Below, one piece after another: positions 51,359 through 60,281 of a stretch of 64,000 nucleotides of DNA. Numbering within the stretch: position 1 is the first letter of the stretch; every line of letters starts with the position of its first letter. The translations under genes and the position numbers were made by a program. This stretch comes from Polaribacter dokdonensis (lineage in GTDB: Bacteria; Bacteroidota; Bacteroidia; Flavobacteriales; Flavobacteriaceae). The stretch covers positions 392,001 through 456,000 of the forward strand of contig NZ_CP101505.1 in assembly GCF_024362345.1 (NCBI RefSeq). The letters are read 5' to 3'. The notes under the pieces are model-generated. The model saw only the letters and a list, made by a program, of their open reading frames with translations. It was not told the origin of the DNA and did no database searches.

Positions 51359-52327
51359 ATGAACAAACCAATTACAAACTTTATAGAAAAATACTTTTTG
51401 CATTTTAATGCTGCTGCTTTAGTAGATGCTGCAAAAGGGTATGAAAACCAACTAGAACAAGGTTCTAAAATGTTGGTTTCTTTAGCAGGGGCTATGAGCA
51501 CTGCAGAATTAGGTAAAATATTTGCAGAAATTATTAGACAAGACAAAGTTCACATTGTTTCTTGCACAGGCGCAAATTTAGAAGAAGATGTTATGAATTT
51601 AGTAGCACATTCGCATTACAAAAGAGTTCCTAATTATAGAGATTTAACTCCACAAGATGAATGGGATTTATTGGAAAAAGGTCTAAACAGAGTTACAGAT
51701 ACTTGTATTCCAGAAGAAGAAGCGTTTAGAAGAATACAAGAGCATATTGTAAAAATATGGAAAGATGCAGAAGCTAAAGGAGAACGTTTTTTTCCTCATG
51801 AGTTTATGTACAAACTATTATTATCTGGTGTTTTAGAAGAATATTACGAAATAGATATTAAAGACTCTTGGATGTATGCTGCTGCAGAAAAAAACTTACC
51901 AATGGTAGTTCCTGGTTGGGAAGACTCTACAATGGGTAATATTTTTGCATCTTATGTGTTAAAAGGTGAGTTAAAAGCAAGTACTATGAAATCTGGTATA
52001 GAATACATGACCTTTTTGGCAGATTGGTATACAGATAATTCAGACAATGGTATAGGTTTCTTTCAAATAGGAGGAGGTATTGCAGGTGATTTTCCAATCT
52101 GTGTAGTACCTATGTTGTATCAAGATATGGAAAGAATAGATACACCTTTTTGGAGCTATTTTTGTCAGATTTCTGACTCAACAACTAGTTATGGTTCGTA
52201 TTCTGGTGCAGTACCTAACGAAAAAATCACATGGGGTAAATTAGATGTTAATACACCAAAATTTATCATAGAAAGTGATGCTACAATTGTTGCACCATTA
52301 ATTTTTGCATATTTGTTAGAAATGTAA
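51359..52327 (+). CDS. Deoxyhypusine synthase-like protein
   Basis: A 322-residue protein from ATG 51359; the frame extends to a TTG at 51350, but the ATG directly after the upstream stop is the better start. It has the fold and motifs of eukaryotic deoxyhypusine synthase: VSLAGAMSTAELGKI, HIVSCTGANLEEDV, GSYSGAVPNEKITWGKLD with the catalytic Lys294, and the final ESDATIVAPLIFAYLL. Eukaryotic and archaeal enzymes put an aminobutyl group from spermidine on eIF5A, which bacteria lack. Bacterial homologues must have another acceptor, such as putrescine (homospermidine-type synthesis) or agmatine. Its place after speA-speB supports a small-molecule polyamine role. Confidence 0.88.
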   Translation: MNKPITNFIEKYFLHFNAAALVDAAKGYENQLEQGSKMLVSLAGAMSTAELGKIFAEIIRQDKVHIVSCTGANLEEDVMNLVAHSHYKRVPNYRDLTPQDEWDLLEKGLNRVTDTCIPEEEAFRRIQEHIVKIWKDAEAKGERFFPHEFMYKLLLSGVLEEYYEIDIKDSWMYAAAEKNLPMVVPGWEDSTMGNIFASYVLKGELKASTMKSGIEYMTFLADWYTDNSDNGIGFFQIGGGIAGDFPICVVPMLYQDMERIDTPFWSYFCQISDSTTSYGSYSGAVPNEKITWGKLDVNTPKFIIESDATIVAPLIFAYLLEM

Positions 52328-52365
52328 TTAATAAAAACTTTGTGTATAAATAATAAATAGAAAAT

Positions 52366-52644
52366 ATGAAACGAGTAATTGTAGACTATGCAAAATTAAC
52401 TAAAGACATATTAGATATGTTATTAGAAAAATATCCAGATGGTTATGATTATGAAGATATTATTACCTTTAAAAATGCTAAAGGTGAAAATGTTAAAGCA
52501 GTAGAATTAAGAACAGAAGATACTGTATATTTAGTAAAGGTAAGTTCTAAACTGGAAAATGCTATGGAAGAATATGCAGAGGATGAAGATTTTTTTGATG
52601 ATAATGATGATTTTGATGTAAATCTACCTGAAGATAAAGATTAA
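52366..52644 (+). CDS. Small acidic conserved-looking protein
   Basis: A 92-residue protein starting MKRVIVDYAKLTKDILDMLL with an alpha/beta N-terminal part (to about residue 62) and a strongly acidic tail (EEYAEDEDFFDDNDDFDV). It is the last gene of the polyamine operon, 38 bp after the DHS-like gene and directly before a terminator. I recognise no catalytic motif. The acidic tail echoes that of agmatinase in the same operon. Similar short flavobacterial proteins are, as I recall, sometimes labelled DNA primase in databases, but no primase motif is present here. Confidence 0.8.
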   Translation: MKRVIVDYAKLTKDILDMLLEKYPDGYDYEDIITFKNAKGENVKAVELRTEDTVYLVKVSSKLENAMEEYAEDEDFFDDNDDFDVNLPEDKD

Positions 52645-52664
52645 TTTTTTTCTTTTTATAAATA

Positions 52665-52692
52665 AAAAACCTCGCAAAATTGCGAGGTTTTT
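52665..52692. terminator. Terminator of the polyamine operon, bidirectional
   Basis: A 12-bp stem AAAAACCTCGCA/TGCGAGGTTTTT (52665-52676 with 52681-52692) with an AAAT loop. Confidence 0.9.
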
Positions 52693-52715
52693 CTGTTCAA
52701 ATAACAAAAAGTATC

Positions 52716-54917
52716 TTATCCTTTTGTCTTATTTTTAAACTGATCAAATTTATCAGCTTCTGGCTTAGGCCAGCTGTTATTAGAAGTATCAACATCTGCA
52801 GTTTCCATATCTGGATCTACTTTGATACTTTTAATTTCTTGCGTAGAAGAGAATACTCTCTTTACTGTGTTGTCATCTCTCATCCAAATTTGAGCTGGAA
52901 AAGTTTCTCTTTTTGTAGAACCATCTGCATAAGTTAATTCTACAATTAGAGGCATTACTAAACCACCTGGCTTTTCGAATTCTACAGAATAGATATAAGA
53001 AGGTATTTCTTTACCATCTGCATATTTATCCATCGCTTTTGGATTAGCATCTTCTTTTTTGTCTGTAATATATACTAGGTCTCCTAAATTGTCAAAATAC
53101 TGCTTGTATTGTTGTTTTAATTTAGTAACTCTTTCACTTGGTTTATCTGTTAAATATAATGGCTTAACTTCTTTAATACCTATGTCTGTAACATCTGTAG
53201 TGTAAAACCATCCTCTCCAAAACCAATCTAAATCCATACCAGAAGCATCTTCCATAGATCTAAAGAAATCTTCAGGTGTTGGGTGTTTAAACATCCATCT
53301 TTGAGAGTACGTTCTAAATGCATGGTCAAATAATTCAGGACCCATAATCGTTTTACGTAACATGTATAAACCAGCTGCTGGTTTAGAGTACGCATTTGGA
53401 CCAAATTGCTTTACATAATCTCCTTGAGACATAATAGGAGAGATGTTAGACTGATCTCCACCCATATATCTTGTAATGTCTTTTGCTGGGTTTGAAGCAA
53501 ACAATTCTGCATCATATACGTCTTCAGCTAAAATTTCTACAAACGAGTTTAAACCTTCATCCATCCATGTCCATTGTCTTTCATCTGAATTTACAATCAT
53601 TGGAAAGAAGTTATGACCAACTTCATGAATAATTACTCCTAACATTCCTTTTTTAGTTCTGTCTGAATAAGATCCATCAGGATTTGGACGACCAAAGTTG
53701 AAGCAAATCATTGGGTACTCCATTCCTTGTCTTTCTGAATGTACAGAAACAGCTTTTGGATAAGGATAATCAAAAGTTAATTTTGAATATTCTATTAAAG
53801 TAGTTGCAACAGCTCTTGTTGAATGTTCTTCCCATAAAGGGTTACCTTCTTTTGGGTATAATGATGTAGCCATAATTGTGTTACCATTTACGTTTACAGC
53901 CATAGCATCCCAAATGTATTTTCTTGATGTAGCAAATGCAAAGTCTCTAACTTTTTCAGCTTTAAACTTCCAAGTTTTTGTGCCAGTTGCACGTCCTTTT
54001 TCAGCTTTTTCTGCTTCTTCTTGAGTTACAATTAAAACAGGATTGTCAAAGCTTTTTCTAGCCTTGTCATAACGTTTACGTTGTGTTCTAGTTAAAACAT
54101 CTTTTTCATTCTGTAAAGTTCCTGTAGCTTCTACAATATGATCTTCAGGTACAGTTAAGTTTACTTCATAATCACCAAATTCTAATGCAAATTCAGATCT
54201 ACCCCAGAACTGCATGTTTTGCCATCCTTCTACATTGTTGTAAACTGCTAATCTTGGAAAAAACTGAGCAATTGTATAATTGTTATTACCATCATCAAAA
54301 GATTCTAGTCCTGATCGACCACCATCTTTGTTGATATCATTAATTTTATAGTTCCATTTAATGCTAAATTTAAAAGTTTCACCAGGAGCTAATGCTTTTG
54401 GTAAATTAATTCGCATCATAGTTCTATTAATGAAATGAGATAATGGTTTCCCATCTGTCATTACACTTTCTATTTTAAAACCAAATCCTTTACCTTCATT
54501 CATGTAAGTAGATTTAAAGTTGTCTGGTGTAATAAAAGCTGAAGCTGAATTAGATCTTGCCAAAGGCGTTTTAGAGTCATCTGCTCTCATGTTTTGATCT
54601 AACTGAACCCATAAATATTCTAAATCGTCTTTAGAGTTATTGTGGTAAGTAATATTTTCACTACCATAAATTTTGTTATTTGCTTCGTCTAAACGAATGT
54701 CCATAACATAATCAACCTTTTGTTGAGTATATTGATGACCTGGTGCACCTGATGCAGTATGCTGATCATTTGGAGTTGCTAAAACATCTTTTAGTTGCCT
54801 AAACTTGTTTTCATCAGTGTGACCTAGTTGTGTTTTCTTTTTTTCTTTTTGCTCTTGTGCTATCGAAGCTGTAGCAATAAAAAACAAAGAAAAAACTAGT
54901 AAAGAGATTTTTTTCAT
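52716..54917 (-). CDS. Secreted M1-family metallopeptidase (paralogue 1)
   Basis: A 733-residue aminopeptidase-type protein with a signal peptide (to AQEQK). The zinc site is HEVGHNFFP, with the third ligand Glu in WMDEGLNSFVE, 18 residues after the second His. QGMEYPMICFNFG contains the GxMEN-like substrate motif in altered form (GMEYP), as seen in the Bacteroidota branch. N-terminal beta-sandwich residues 60-300 and a C-terminal helical part follow the usual M1 order. There is no obvious type-IX sorting domain, so it is probably periplasmic. It is a tandem duplicate of the gene at 55060, with an almost identical C-terminal motif (DPDMETADVDTSNNS). Confidence 0.88.
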   Translation of the reverse strand: MKKISLLVFSLFFIATASIAQEQKEKKKTQLGHTDENKFRQLKDVLATPNDQHTASGAPGHQYTQQKVDYVMDIRLDEANNKIYGSENITYHNNSKDDLEYLWVQLDQNMRADDSKTPLARSNSASAFITPDNFKSTYMNEGKGFGFKIESVMTDGKPLSHFINRTMMRINLPKALAPGETFKFSIKWNYKINDINKDGGRSGLESFDDGNNNYTIAQFFPRLAVYNNVEGWQNMQFWGRSEFALEFGDYEVNLTVPEDHIVEATGTLQNEKDVLTRTQRKRYDKARKSFDNPVLIVTQEEAEKAEKGRATGTKTWKFKAEKVRDFAFATSRKYIWDAMAVNVNGNTIMATSLYPKEGNPLWEEHSTRAVATTLIEYSKLTFDYPYPKAVSVHSERQGMEYPMICFNFGRPNPDGSYSDRTKKGMLGVIIHEVGHNFFPMIVNSDERQWTWMDEGLNSFVEILAEDVYDAELFASNPAKDITRYMGGDQSNISPIMSQGDYVKQFGPNAYSKPAAGLYMLRKTIMGPELFDHAFRTYSQRWMFKHPTPEDFFRSMEDASGMDLDWFWRGWFYTTDVTDIGIKEVKPLYLTDKPSERVTKLKQQYKQYFDNLGDLVYITDKKEDANPKAMDKYADGKEIPSYIYSVEFEKPGGLVMPLIVELTYADGSTKRETFPAQIWMRDDNTVKRVFSSTQEIKSIKVDPDMETADVDTSNNSWPKPEADKFDQFKNKTKG

Positions 54918-55002
54918 TTGTATTGATTTGAATTAAGTAGCTATAAAATTACTGATATTTAAACAATTTTAAGAAATTGTTAAAAATTTTAACAAACCTT
55001 TA

Positions 55003-55041
55003 TCATAAAAAAAAGGCAATATGATTTCATATTGCCTTTTT
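55003..55041 (-). terminator. Terminator of M1 paralogue 2
   Basis: A 14-bp stem AAAAAGGCAATATG/CATATTGCCTTTTT (55010-55023 with 55028-55041), an ATTT loop and a T8 tract on the minus strand. Confidence 0.88.
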
Positions 55042-55059
55042 CTTTAAGTTGAATGAAAA

Positions 55060-57171
55060 TTATCCCTTCATTTTCTGTTTGAATTTGTCAAATTTATTTG
55101 ATGTTTCTCTAGGGAAAGAGTTGTTAGAAGTATCTACATCTGCAGTTTCTAAATCAGGATCTATCATTATACTTTCTATTTGTTTAGAAGAAGTAAATAC
55201 TTTGGTTACTTCCTTATCATTATATCTCCAAATTTGAGCAGGATAAGTCTTTTTCTCTTTTGTACCATCCTTGTAAGTAAACTCAACAATAATAGGCATT
55301 ACTAAACCCCCTGGTTTTTCGTAAGTAATTTCATAATGATATTTATCATTAGTATCAGCAAAACCTAAACCAGCTGAAGAATCTTCTACAAATTCAACAA
55401 TATTATTATTTTCTTTTGTTGTAAATTTCTTTACACCTTTTACACCAATATCTGTAACATCTGTAGTGTAGAACCAACCTCTCCAAAACCAATCTAAGTC
55501 TATACCAGAAGCGTCTTCCATAGTTCTAAAGAAATCTGCAGGTGATGGGTGTTTAAACATCCATCTTTGAGAGTAAGTTCTAAATGCGTGGTCAAACAAT
55601 TCTTTACCCATAATTGTTTCTCTTAAAATCCATAATGCTGTTGCTGGTTTACCATAAGCATTAGAACCAAAGCTATATACATTATCTCCTTTAGACATAA
55701 TTGGAGCAATTCTAGATTGATCTCCAGACATATATCTTACTATATTTTTAGGATACCCTCTTACAATAGGAAAATCTTTATCATAATCTAATTCAGCTAA
55801 CATTTCCATGTATGAGTTTAATCCTTCATCCATCCATGTCCATTGTCTTTCGTCTGAATTAACAATCATAGGAAAAAAGTTATGACCCACTTCATGAATG
55901 GTAACTTTTATCATTCTATATTTCATTCTGTCTGAATAACCACCATCTGGTAAATCTGGTCTTCCAGGATTGAAACAAATCTGTGGATATTCCATTCCCA
56001 TTTGTCCATCAACAGAAATTGCTTTATGGTAAGGATAGTCAAACGTATATTTAGAATATGTTTTTAATGTTTGTGCTGCAGCTCTTGTAGAATGATCTCC
56101 ATACAAAGGGTTTGCTTCTTTAGAATATAAAGATTCTGCCATTACTGTTTTACCATTAATGTCTACAGCCATTGCATCATATATAAATTTTCTTGATGTT
56201 GCAAATGCATAATCACGTACGTTTTCAGCAATAAACTTCCAAGTTTTTGTTTTTGTAGCTTTTGACTTTTCAATCTTTTCAGCTTCTTCTTGAGTTCTAA
56301 TTACTACAGGATTATCAAAACTTTTTCTAGCTTTTTCTCTTCTTTTTAATTCTTGCTTTGAAAAAACCTCTTTAGGATTTTGTAAAACTCCTGTTGCTCC
56401 TAACATATGATCTTCAGGAACTGTGATATTTACTGTGAAATCTCCAAATTCTAAGGCGAATTCACTTCTTCCCCAAAATTGGTCATTTTGCCATCCTTCA
56501 ACATTATCGTAAACACACATTCTTGGATAGAATTGTGCAATTACATAGTTGTTATTATTATTTTCAGTAAAATGCTCATAACCAGATCTACCACCATCTG
56601 TTCTGTGGTTATTAATGTTGTACCACCAAGAAATATTAAATTCGAAAGTAGCACCAGAAGCTAAAGGCTCTAATAAATTAATACGCATCATAGTTTGGTT
56701 AATAGTGTGAGATAAATTACTACCATCTTTATTGGTAACACTCATAATATTAAAACCACCATCAAAACGTTCTTCAGGAAAAGCTCTGTTAAATCTGTTT
56801 TTGCTAATTCTTTTTGGAATTGAGTTTGGAGAGATGTCTGGAGTTTTTGAATCTGCAGCTCTCATATTCTGGTCTAGTTGTACCCATAAATACTCTAAAT
56901 CATCTTTAGAATTGTTATGATAGGTAATGGTTTCTGAACCAGTGATTTTTGTTTTGGCATCGTCTAAAACAATATCCATTACATAATCTACTTTTTGCTG
57001 AGTGTAAGCAGTACCTGGTTTACCAGAAGCTGTTCTTTCTAAGTTTGGTGTTGGTAATTCTTGTTTTAATTGTTTAAACTTATTTGTATTTACATGCCCT
57101 TGCTTTGTTATTTGCCCATAAGTTGTGGCTGCAAACAGAAATGAAAGCATTACTAATCCAAATTTTTTCAT
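55060..57171 (-). CDS. Secreted M1-family metallopeptidase (paralogue 2)
   Basis: A 703-residue secreted protein with the same order as its downstream neighbour: signal peptide (MKKFGLVMLSFLFAATTYGQ), the VNTNKFKQLKQELPTP block, beta-sandwich, HEVGHNFFP zinc site with WMDEGLNSYMEML, helical C-terminus and DPDLETADVDTSNNSFP tail. It is about 30 residues shorter than paralogue 1. A terminator separates the copies, so they can be expressed differently. The DUF6702 gene lies directly upstream (25 bp), probably the start of the same transcript. Peptide substrates are unknown. Confidence 0.88.
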   Translation of the reverse strand: MKKFGLVMLSFLFAATTYGQITKQGHVNTNKFKQLKQELPTPNLERTASGKPGTAYTQQKVDYVMDIVLDDAKTKITGSETITYHNNSKDDLEYLWVQLDQNMRAADSKTPDISPNSIPKRISKNRFNRAFPEERFDGGFNIMSVTNKDGSNLSHTINQTMMRINLLEPLASGATFEFNISWWYNINNHRTDGGRSGYEHFTENNNNNYVIAQFYPRMCVYDNVEGWQNDQFWGRSEFALEFGDFTVNITVPEDHMLGATGVLQNPKEVFSKQELKRREKARKSFDNPVVIRTQEEAEKIEKSKATKTKTWKFIAENVRDYAFATSRKFIYDAMAVDINGKTVMAESLYSKEANPLYGDHSTRAAAQTLKTYSKYTFDYPYHKAISVDGQMGMEYPQICFNPGRPDLPDGGYSDRMKYRMIKVTIHEVGHNFFPMIVNSDERQWTWMDEGLNSYMEMLAELDYDKDFPIVRGYPKNIVRYMSGDQSRIAPIMSKGDNVYSFGSNAYGKPATALWILRETIMGKELFDHAFRTYSQRWMFKHPSPADFFRTMEDASGIDLDWFWRGWFYTTDVTDIGVKGVKKFTTKENNNIVEFVEDSSAGLGFADTNDKYHYEITYEKPGGLVMPIIVEFTYKDGTKEKKTYPAQIWRYNDKEVTKVFTSSKQIESIMIDPDLETADVDTSNNSFPRETSNKFDKFKQKMKG

Positions 57172-57196
57172 AAATATTGATTTTGGGTTTGTTAAG

Positions 57197-57694
57197 TTAA
57201 AATTTTAATAGGGTAGAACTTTCGTCTTTTGTAAGTAAAACACTTTTATTTTTCTTACCTACTTTAGACTTGATAAGGTTCTGTTGTTCTGGAAAATGTT
57301 CGAGAAGTAATTGATTAGAGACATCAATTGATTTGACTTCATTGATGTTTTCAATCTCTAAATAAAAAAACACTAAATCTCCATCATATTCTTTGCCAAG
57401 ATAATTAAAGTTTTTTGCTTTACCATCAACTTTAAAATTCAGTTTATTTTTTAAATATTTTTCGAAATAAATATCGTTATTTTCTAATTCTCTTTTGGTA
57501 GTTAATTGCAAATCGATATTATAATCTTTATTCAGAGCAAGCTCTATATCATCCATAAAAACATTGATAATAATTTGTACTGCTTTAGCTTCGCTCTTGT
57601 AATTTATTTGAGTTAAACTTAAATAGTATTTATGTGCAGTAAATGATAATAGTGGCAGGGCTACTAATAATAGTAGGTGTATTTTTAATTTCAT
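57197..57694 (-). CDS. DUF6702-family exported protein
   Basis: A 165-residue protein with a signal peptide (MKLKIHLLLLVALPLLSFTA) followed by HKYYLSLTQINYKSEAKAVQIIINVFMDDIE, the characteristic opening of the Bacteroidota DUF6702 family. The rest alternates strands with conserved NFNYLGKEYDGD and ends SVLLTKDESSTLLKF. Function is unknown; the family is found beside M1 metallopeptidases, as here, and could be an accessory or inhibitor-like partner (inference). It starts at ATG 57694, 29 bp downstream of the regulatory-domain gene, and is probably in one operon with it and M1 paralogue 2. Confidence 0.75.
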   Translation of the reverse strand: MKLKIHLLLLVALPLLSFTAHKYYLSLTQINYKSEAKAVQIIINVFMDDIELALNKDYNIDLQLTTKRELENNDIYFEKYLKNKLNFKVDGKAKNFNYLGKEYDGDLVFFYLEIENINEVKSIDVSNQLLLEHFPEQQNLIKSKVGKKNKSVLLTKDESSTLLKF

Positions 57695-57723
57695 AAAAAT
57701 GTAAAAACAATTATTGAGCCAAA

Positions 57724-58533
57724 TTACTCTTTTTTTATGAGTTTAAGGTAAGATATGCTTTCTGCTCTTAATATTTTTATTAGCTCTAACATTCTATTTT
57801 CTTTGTGTAAATCTTCTATTCCTAAAGGGTTACAGTATTCTAAAAAGTGGAAGTAATTATCAATAGGAATTTTTAATTCATCAAAGAAAAACTTTTCTCC
57901 TAATTCTGACATTATTTTATAAGGAAACTGTCTTTTTTGATTCAACTTATTTCTTAATGCCCATAAGCGTTCAGAATGTTTAAAAGGCATACCAATTTTG
58001 GCTCCAGCACCAGCCATTGGCATTGCACCTTCCATTGTATTTACTAATGGAGGTTTGGCTTTAGAAATTTCATCTATAGTAAAATCTTTCTCTTTAAAAT
58101 TAACGTTAGAGAAATCCATTACTTTATTTAATAAAGAATCTTGTACATCTCTTGGAACATCTTTAGTATCTATACCCAATCTACCTAATAAATTGTTTCT
58201 TTTTAACTCAAATTCATCTAAGGTATAAACATTGGTTTTTAGTTTAATATCTAACTCTCTTTTATCAATAATTTCTTCTGATATATAGACTTTTTTTCCT
58301 TTGTATTGTATAGAAGAAACTCTTAAAGTATCTCCTTCAGAAACAAAAATTCTATACAAACCTTCATCACTAGAAAAAGTACCTTGATATGTATTTAAGT
58401 TAATAATATTTGCATTTTTAATTGCACCTAAAGAATCAGTGACTTTACCAGTAATAATATATCTCTTCTTTTGTGAATGTGCTGTAAACACTACTGATAG
58501 CATTAGTAAAGAAAATAGTAATATTCTTTTCAT
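57724..58533 (-). CDS. Carboxypeptidase-like regulatory-domain protein (paralogue 1)
   Basis: A 269-residue exported protein: signal peptide (to AHSQ), then a carboxypeptidase-D regulatory-like beta-sandwich (residues 25-105: ITGKVTDSLGAIKNANIINLNTYQGTFSSDEGLYRIFV, VSSIQYKGKKV). A predicted helical region with a Gly/Met/Ala stretch (EGAMPMAGAGAKIGMPF) follows. There is no TonB barrel, so it is not a transporter. Bacteroidota have many such stand-alone proteins without known function. It resembles the next gene upstream (58609) in domain order and in its C-terminal block. Confidence 0.78.
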   Translation of the reverse strand: MKRILLFSLLMLSVVFTAHSQKKRYIITGKVTDSLGAIKNANIINLNTYQGTFSSDEGLYRIFVSEGDTLRVSSIQYKGKKVYISEEIIDKRELDIKLKTNVYTLDEFELKRNNLLGRLGIDTKDVPRDVQDSLLNKVMDFSNVNFKEKDFTIDEISKAKPPLVNTMEGAMPMAGAGAKIGMPFKHSERLWALRNKLNQKRQFPYKIMSELGEKFFFDELKIPIDNYFHFLEYCNPLGIEDLHKENRMLELIKILRAESISYLKLIKKE

Positions 58534-58608
58534 AGAGTTAATAGGCTAGTGATGTTCTTTTATATAACTTGAAAATTACGCAATATTTTGATACAATTTT
58601 TATAAAAA

Positions 58609-59382
58609 TCAATTTTTTTGAAGTAGGGTAATTTCAGTTTTATTCTTTTGTGGAAATGTTTTACTCTCTCTCATTAATATTGCAGTCACTTTAATTTTAT
58701 CATCTTTCTTAAATAAATTGATGACATTTTTTTTGAAACAGTAGTTTAAGAATACATTGATTTCATCTTGTTTAATATTTAAATCAGTAATAAAGAAATC
58801 ATCTGTATAATGCTTTCTAATTTTTGCTAACATTTGATCTTCATAGGTTAATTTCTTTAGCATTTTTTTTCTTCTATTGCTTCCATTTAGAGCACCTATT
58901 AAATTTTCTAAATTTATTGCAGCTCCAGATTGAAGACTTACTATGCTTTCATCTTTCTTTGCAACTGTATTAGCATAAGGTAGATTAAGTGTTTTAGCAT
59001 TTACAGTTGGTGGTTTAACATATTGCTTATCAACATAAAAAATACCTGTAGATCTTTCAAAGGTAATTTCATTCAATTCATTAATTTTTTCTTCTAAATG
59101 AATTATAACTGATTTACTCTTAAAAATTTCTGGAGTAATTATGAGTTCTTTTTTTTGAAGGTTGATGTGAGATACAAACAAAGTATCATTGATTGAAACA
59201 GGAATTTCAAAGGTTCCTAAATCATTGGAAGCAGAACCTTGATTTGTGTTTTTGTTGATAATATGCACATCAGCAATTACCTCATTTTGAAACAATATAG
59301 TTCCAGATATGATATTCTGTTTTTTTTGACTAAAGGAAACAACAGATATAAATAAAAAGTAGAGTAGTAGTTGATTTTTCAT
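58609..59382 (-). CDS. Carboxypeptidase-like regulatory-domain protein (paralogue 2)
   Basis: A 257-residue exported protein: signal peptide (ending SFSQ), a carboxypeptidase-D regulatory-like domain (residues 20-105: ISGTILFQNEVIADVHIINKNTNQGSASNDLGTFEIPV) and a helical C-terminal part with LENLIGALNGSNRRKKML and LNYCFKKNVINLF. It is paralogous to the downstream gene, with the same order and a comparable YCxxxxx block near the end, but the sequences have clearly diverged. Function unknown. It lies 75 bp upstream of its paralogue. Confidence 0.75.
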   Translation of the reverse strand: MKNQLLLYFLFISVVSFSQKKQNIISGTILFQNEVIADVHIINKNTNQGSASNDLGTFEIPVSINDTLFVSHINLQKKELIITPEIFKSKSVIIHLEEKINELNEITFERSTGIFYVDKQYVKPPTVNAKTLNLPYANTVAKKDESIVSLQSGAAINLENLIGALNGSNRRKKMLKKLTYEDQMLAKIRKHYTDDFFITDLNIKQDEINVFLNYCFKKNVINLFKKDDKIKVTAILMRESKTFPQKNKTEITLLQKN

Positions 59383-59484
59383 TGAAACAAAGAAACCTTA
59401 AGACCTCTTAAAATTCTATTAAGACATTTATAAACTTTTGTTAACGGGCTTTAATTCAGTTGTTTTTTGTGATGATTTTAAGAA

Positions 59485-59514
59485 TTGGAATCCATAAAAA
59501 TTGACTTATTTTTG
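59485..59514 (+). promoter_or_regulatory. Canonical Bacteroidota promoter of pepE
   Basis: TTG (59485-59487), a 19-bp spacer and TATTTTTG (59507-59514) match the TTG-N19-TAnnTTTG consensus exactly. The ATG follows four bases later, so transcription should begin at or next to the start codon. Confidence 0.75.
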
Positions 59515-59518
59515 AAGT

Positions 59519-60220
59519 ATGAAGAAAATGATCATTGCAAGTACATCTACAATTTATGGAGGCAAGTACCTTGAGTATTTATTACCAACCTTAAAATCAT
59601 TTTTTAAGGAAGCAAAAACAATTTTATTTATACCTTATGCAAGACCAAGTGGAATAACCTATGATACTTATACAGCTATAGCACAAGAAGCATTTGGCTC
59701 TATTGGAATTGATGTAAAAGGAATTCATGAATTTAAAAATGCCAAAGAAGCAATAAAAAATGCTGAAGGTATTTTTACTGGTGGAGGAAATACTTTTGAA
59801 TTGGTAAATCAATTATATAAAAATGATGTACTAGAAACTTTAAAAGAAGTTTTAGAACAAGGTACACCTTATTTGGGTACAAGTGCTGGTAGTAATATTT
59901 GTGGAGTAAACATGAAAAACACTAATGATATGCCAATTGTTTATCCACCAAGTTTTAAAACATTGGGTTGTATTTCTTTTAATATCAATGCTCATTATTT
60001 AGATCCTATTGAAGGAAATACACATATGGGTGAAACTCGAGAAACTAGAATTAAAGAATTTCACGCTTTTAATGAAACTCCAGTTTTAGGTTTAAGAGAA
60101 GGTAGTTGGCTAGAGGTGAATGCTAATAATATTTCGTTAAAAGGTAATTATACTGCAAGATTATTTGAAAAGGACAAAAAGCCAGTTGAATTAGAACTTG
60201 GTAAAATTGCTATTATTTAA
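59519..60220 (+). CDS. pepE: Dipeptidase E (alpha-aspartyl dipeptidase)
   Basis: A 233-residue serine peptidase of the S51 family that cleaves Asp-Xaa dipeptides in the cytoplasm. The nucleophile is Ser122 in YLGTSAGSNICG, after the oxyanion segment GIFTGGGNTFELV; INAHYLDP carries the catalytic-region His and Asp, and LGLREGSWL is the typical distal block. A consensus promoter ends four bases before the ATG, so either the mRNA is leaderless or translation starts at the second Met (59528). Confidence 0.9.
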   Translation: MKKMIIASTSTIYGGKYLEYLLPTLKSFFKEAKTILFIPYARPSGITYDTYTAIAQEAFGSIGIDVKGIHEFKNAKEAIKNAEGIFTGGGNTFELVNQLYKNDVLETLKEVLEQGTPYLGTSAGSNICGVNMKNTNDMPIVYPPSFKTLGCISFNINAHYLDPIEGNTHMGETRETRIKEFHAFNETPVLGLREGSWLEVNANNISLKGNYTARLFEKDKKPVELELGKIAII

Positions 60221-60248
60221 AATAGGAGGTAAGCTAAAAGAATAAAAT

Positions 60249-60281
60249 AAAAAGGGATAATTTAAATTATCCCCTTTTTTA
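60249..60281. terminator. Bidirectional terminator between pepE and ribB
   Basis: GGGATAATTT pairs with AAATTATCCC (60254-60263 with 60264-60273; the inner A-T pairs form the turn), flanked by A and T tracts. Confidence 0.7.
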
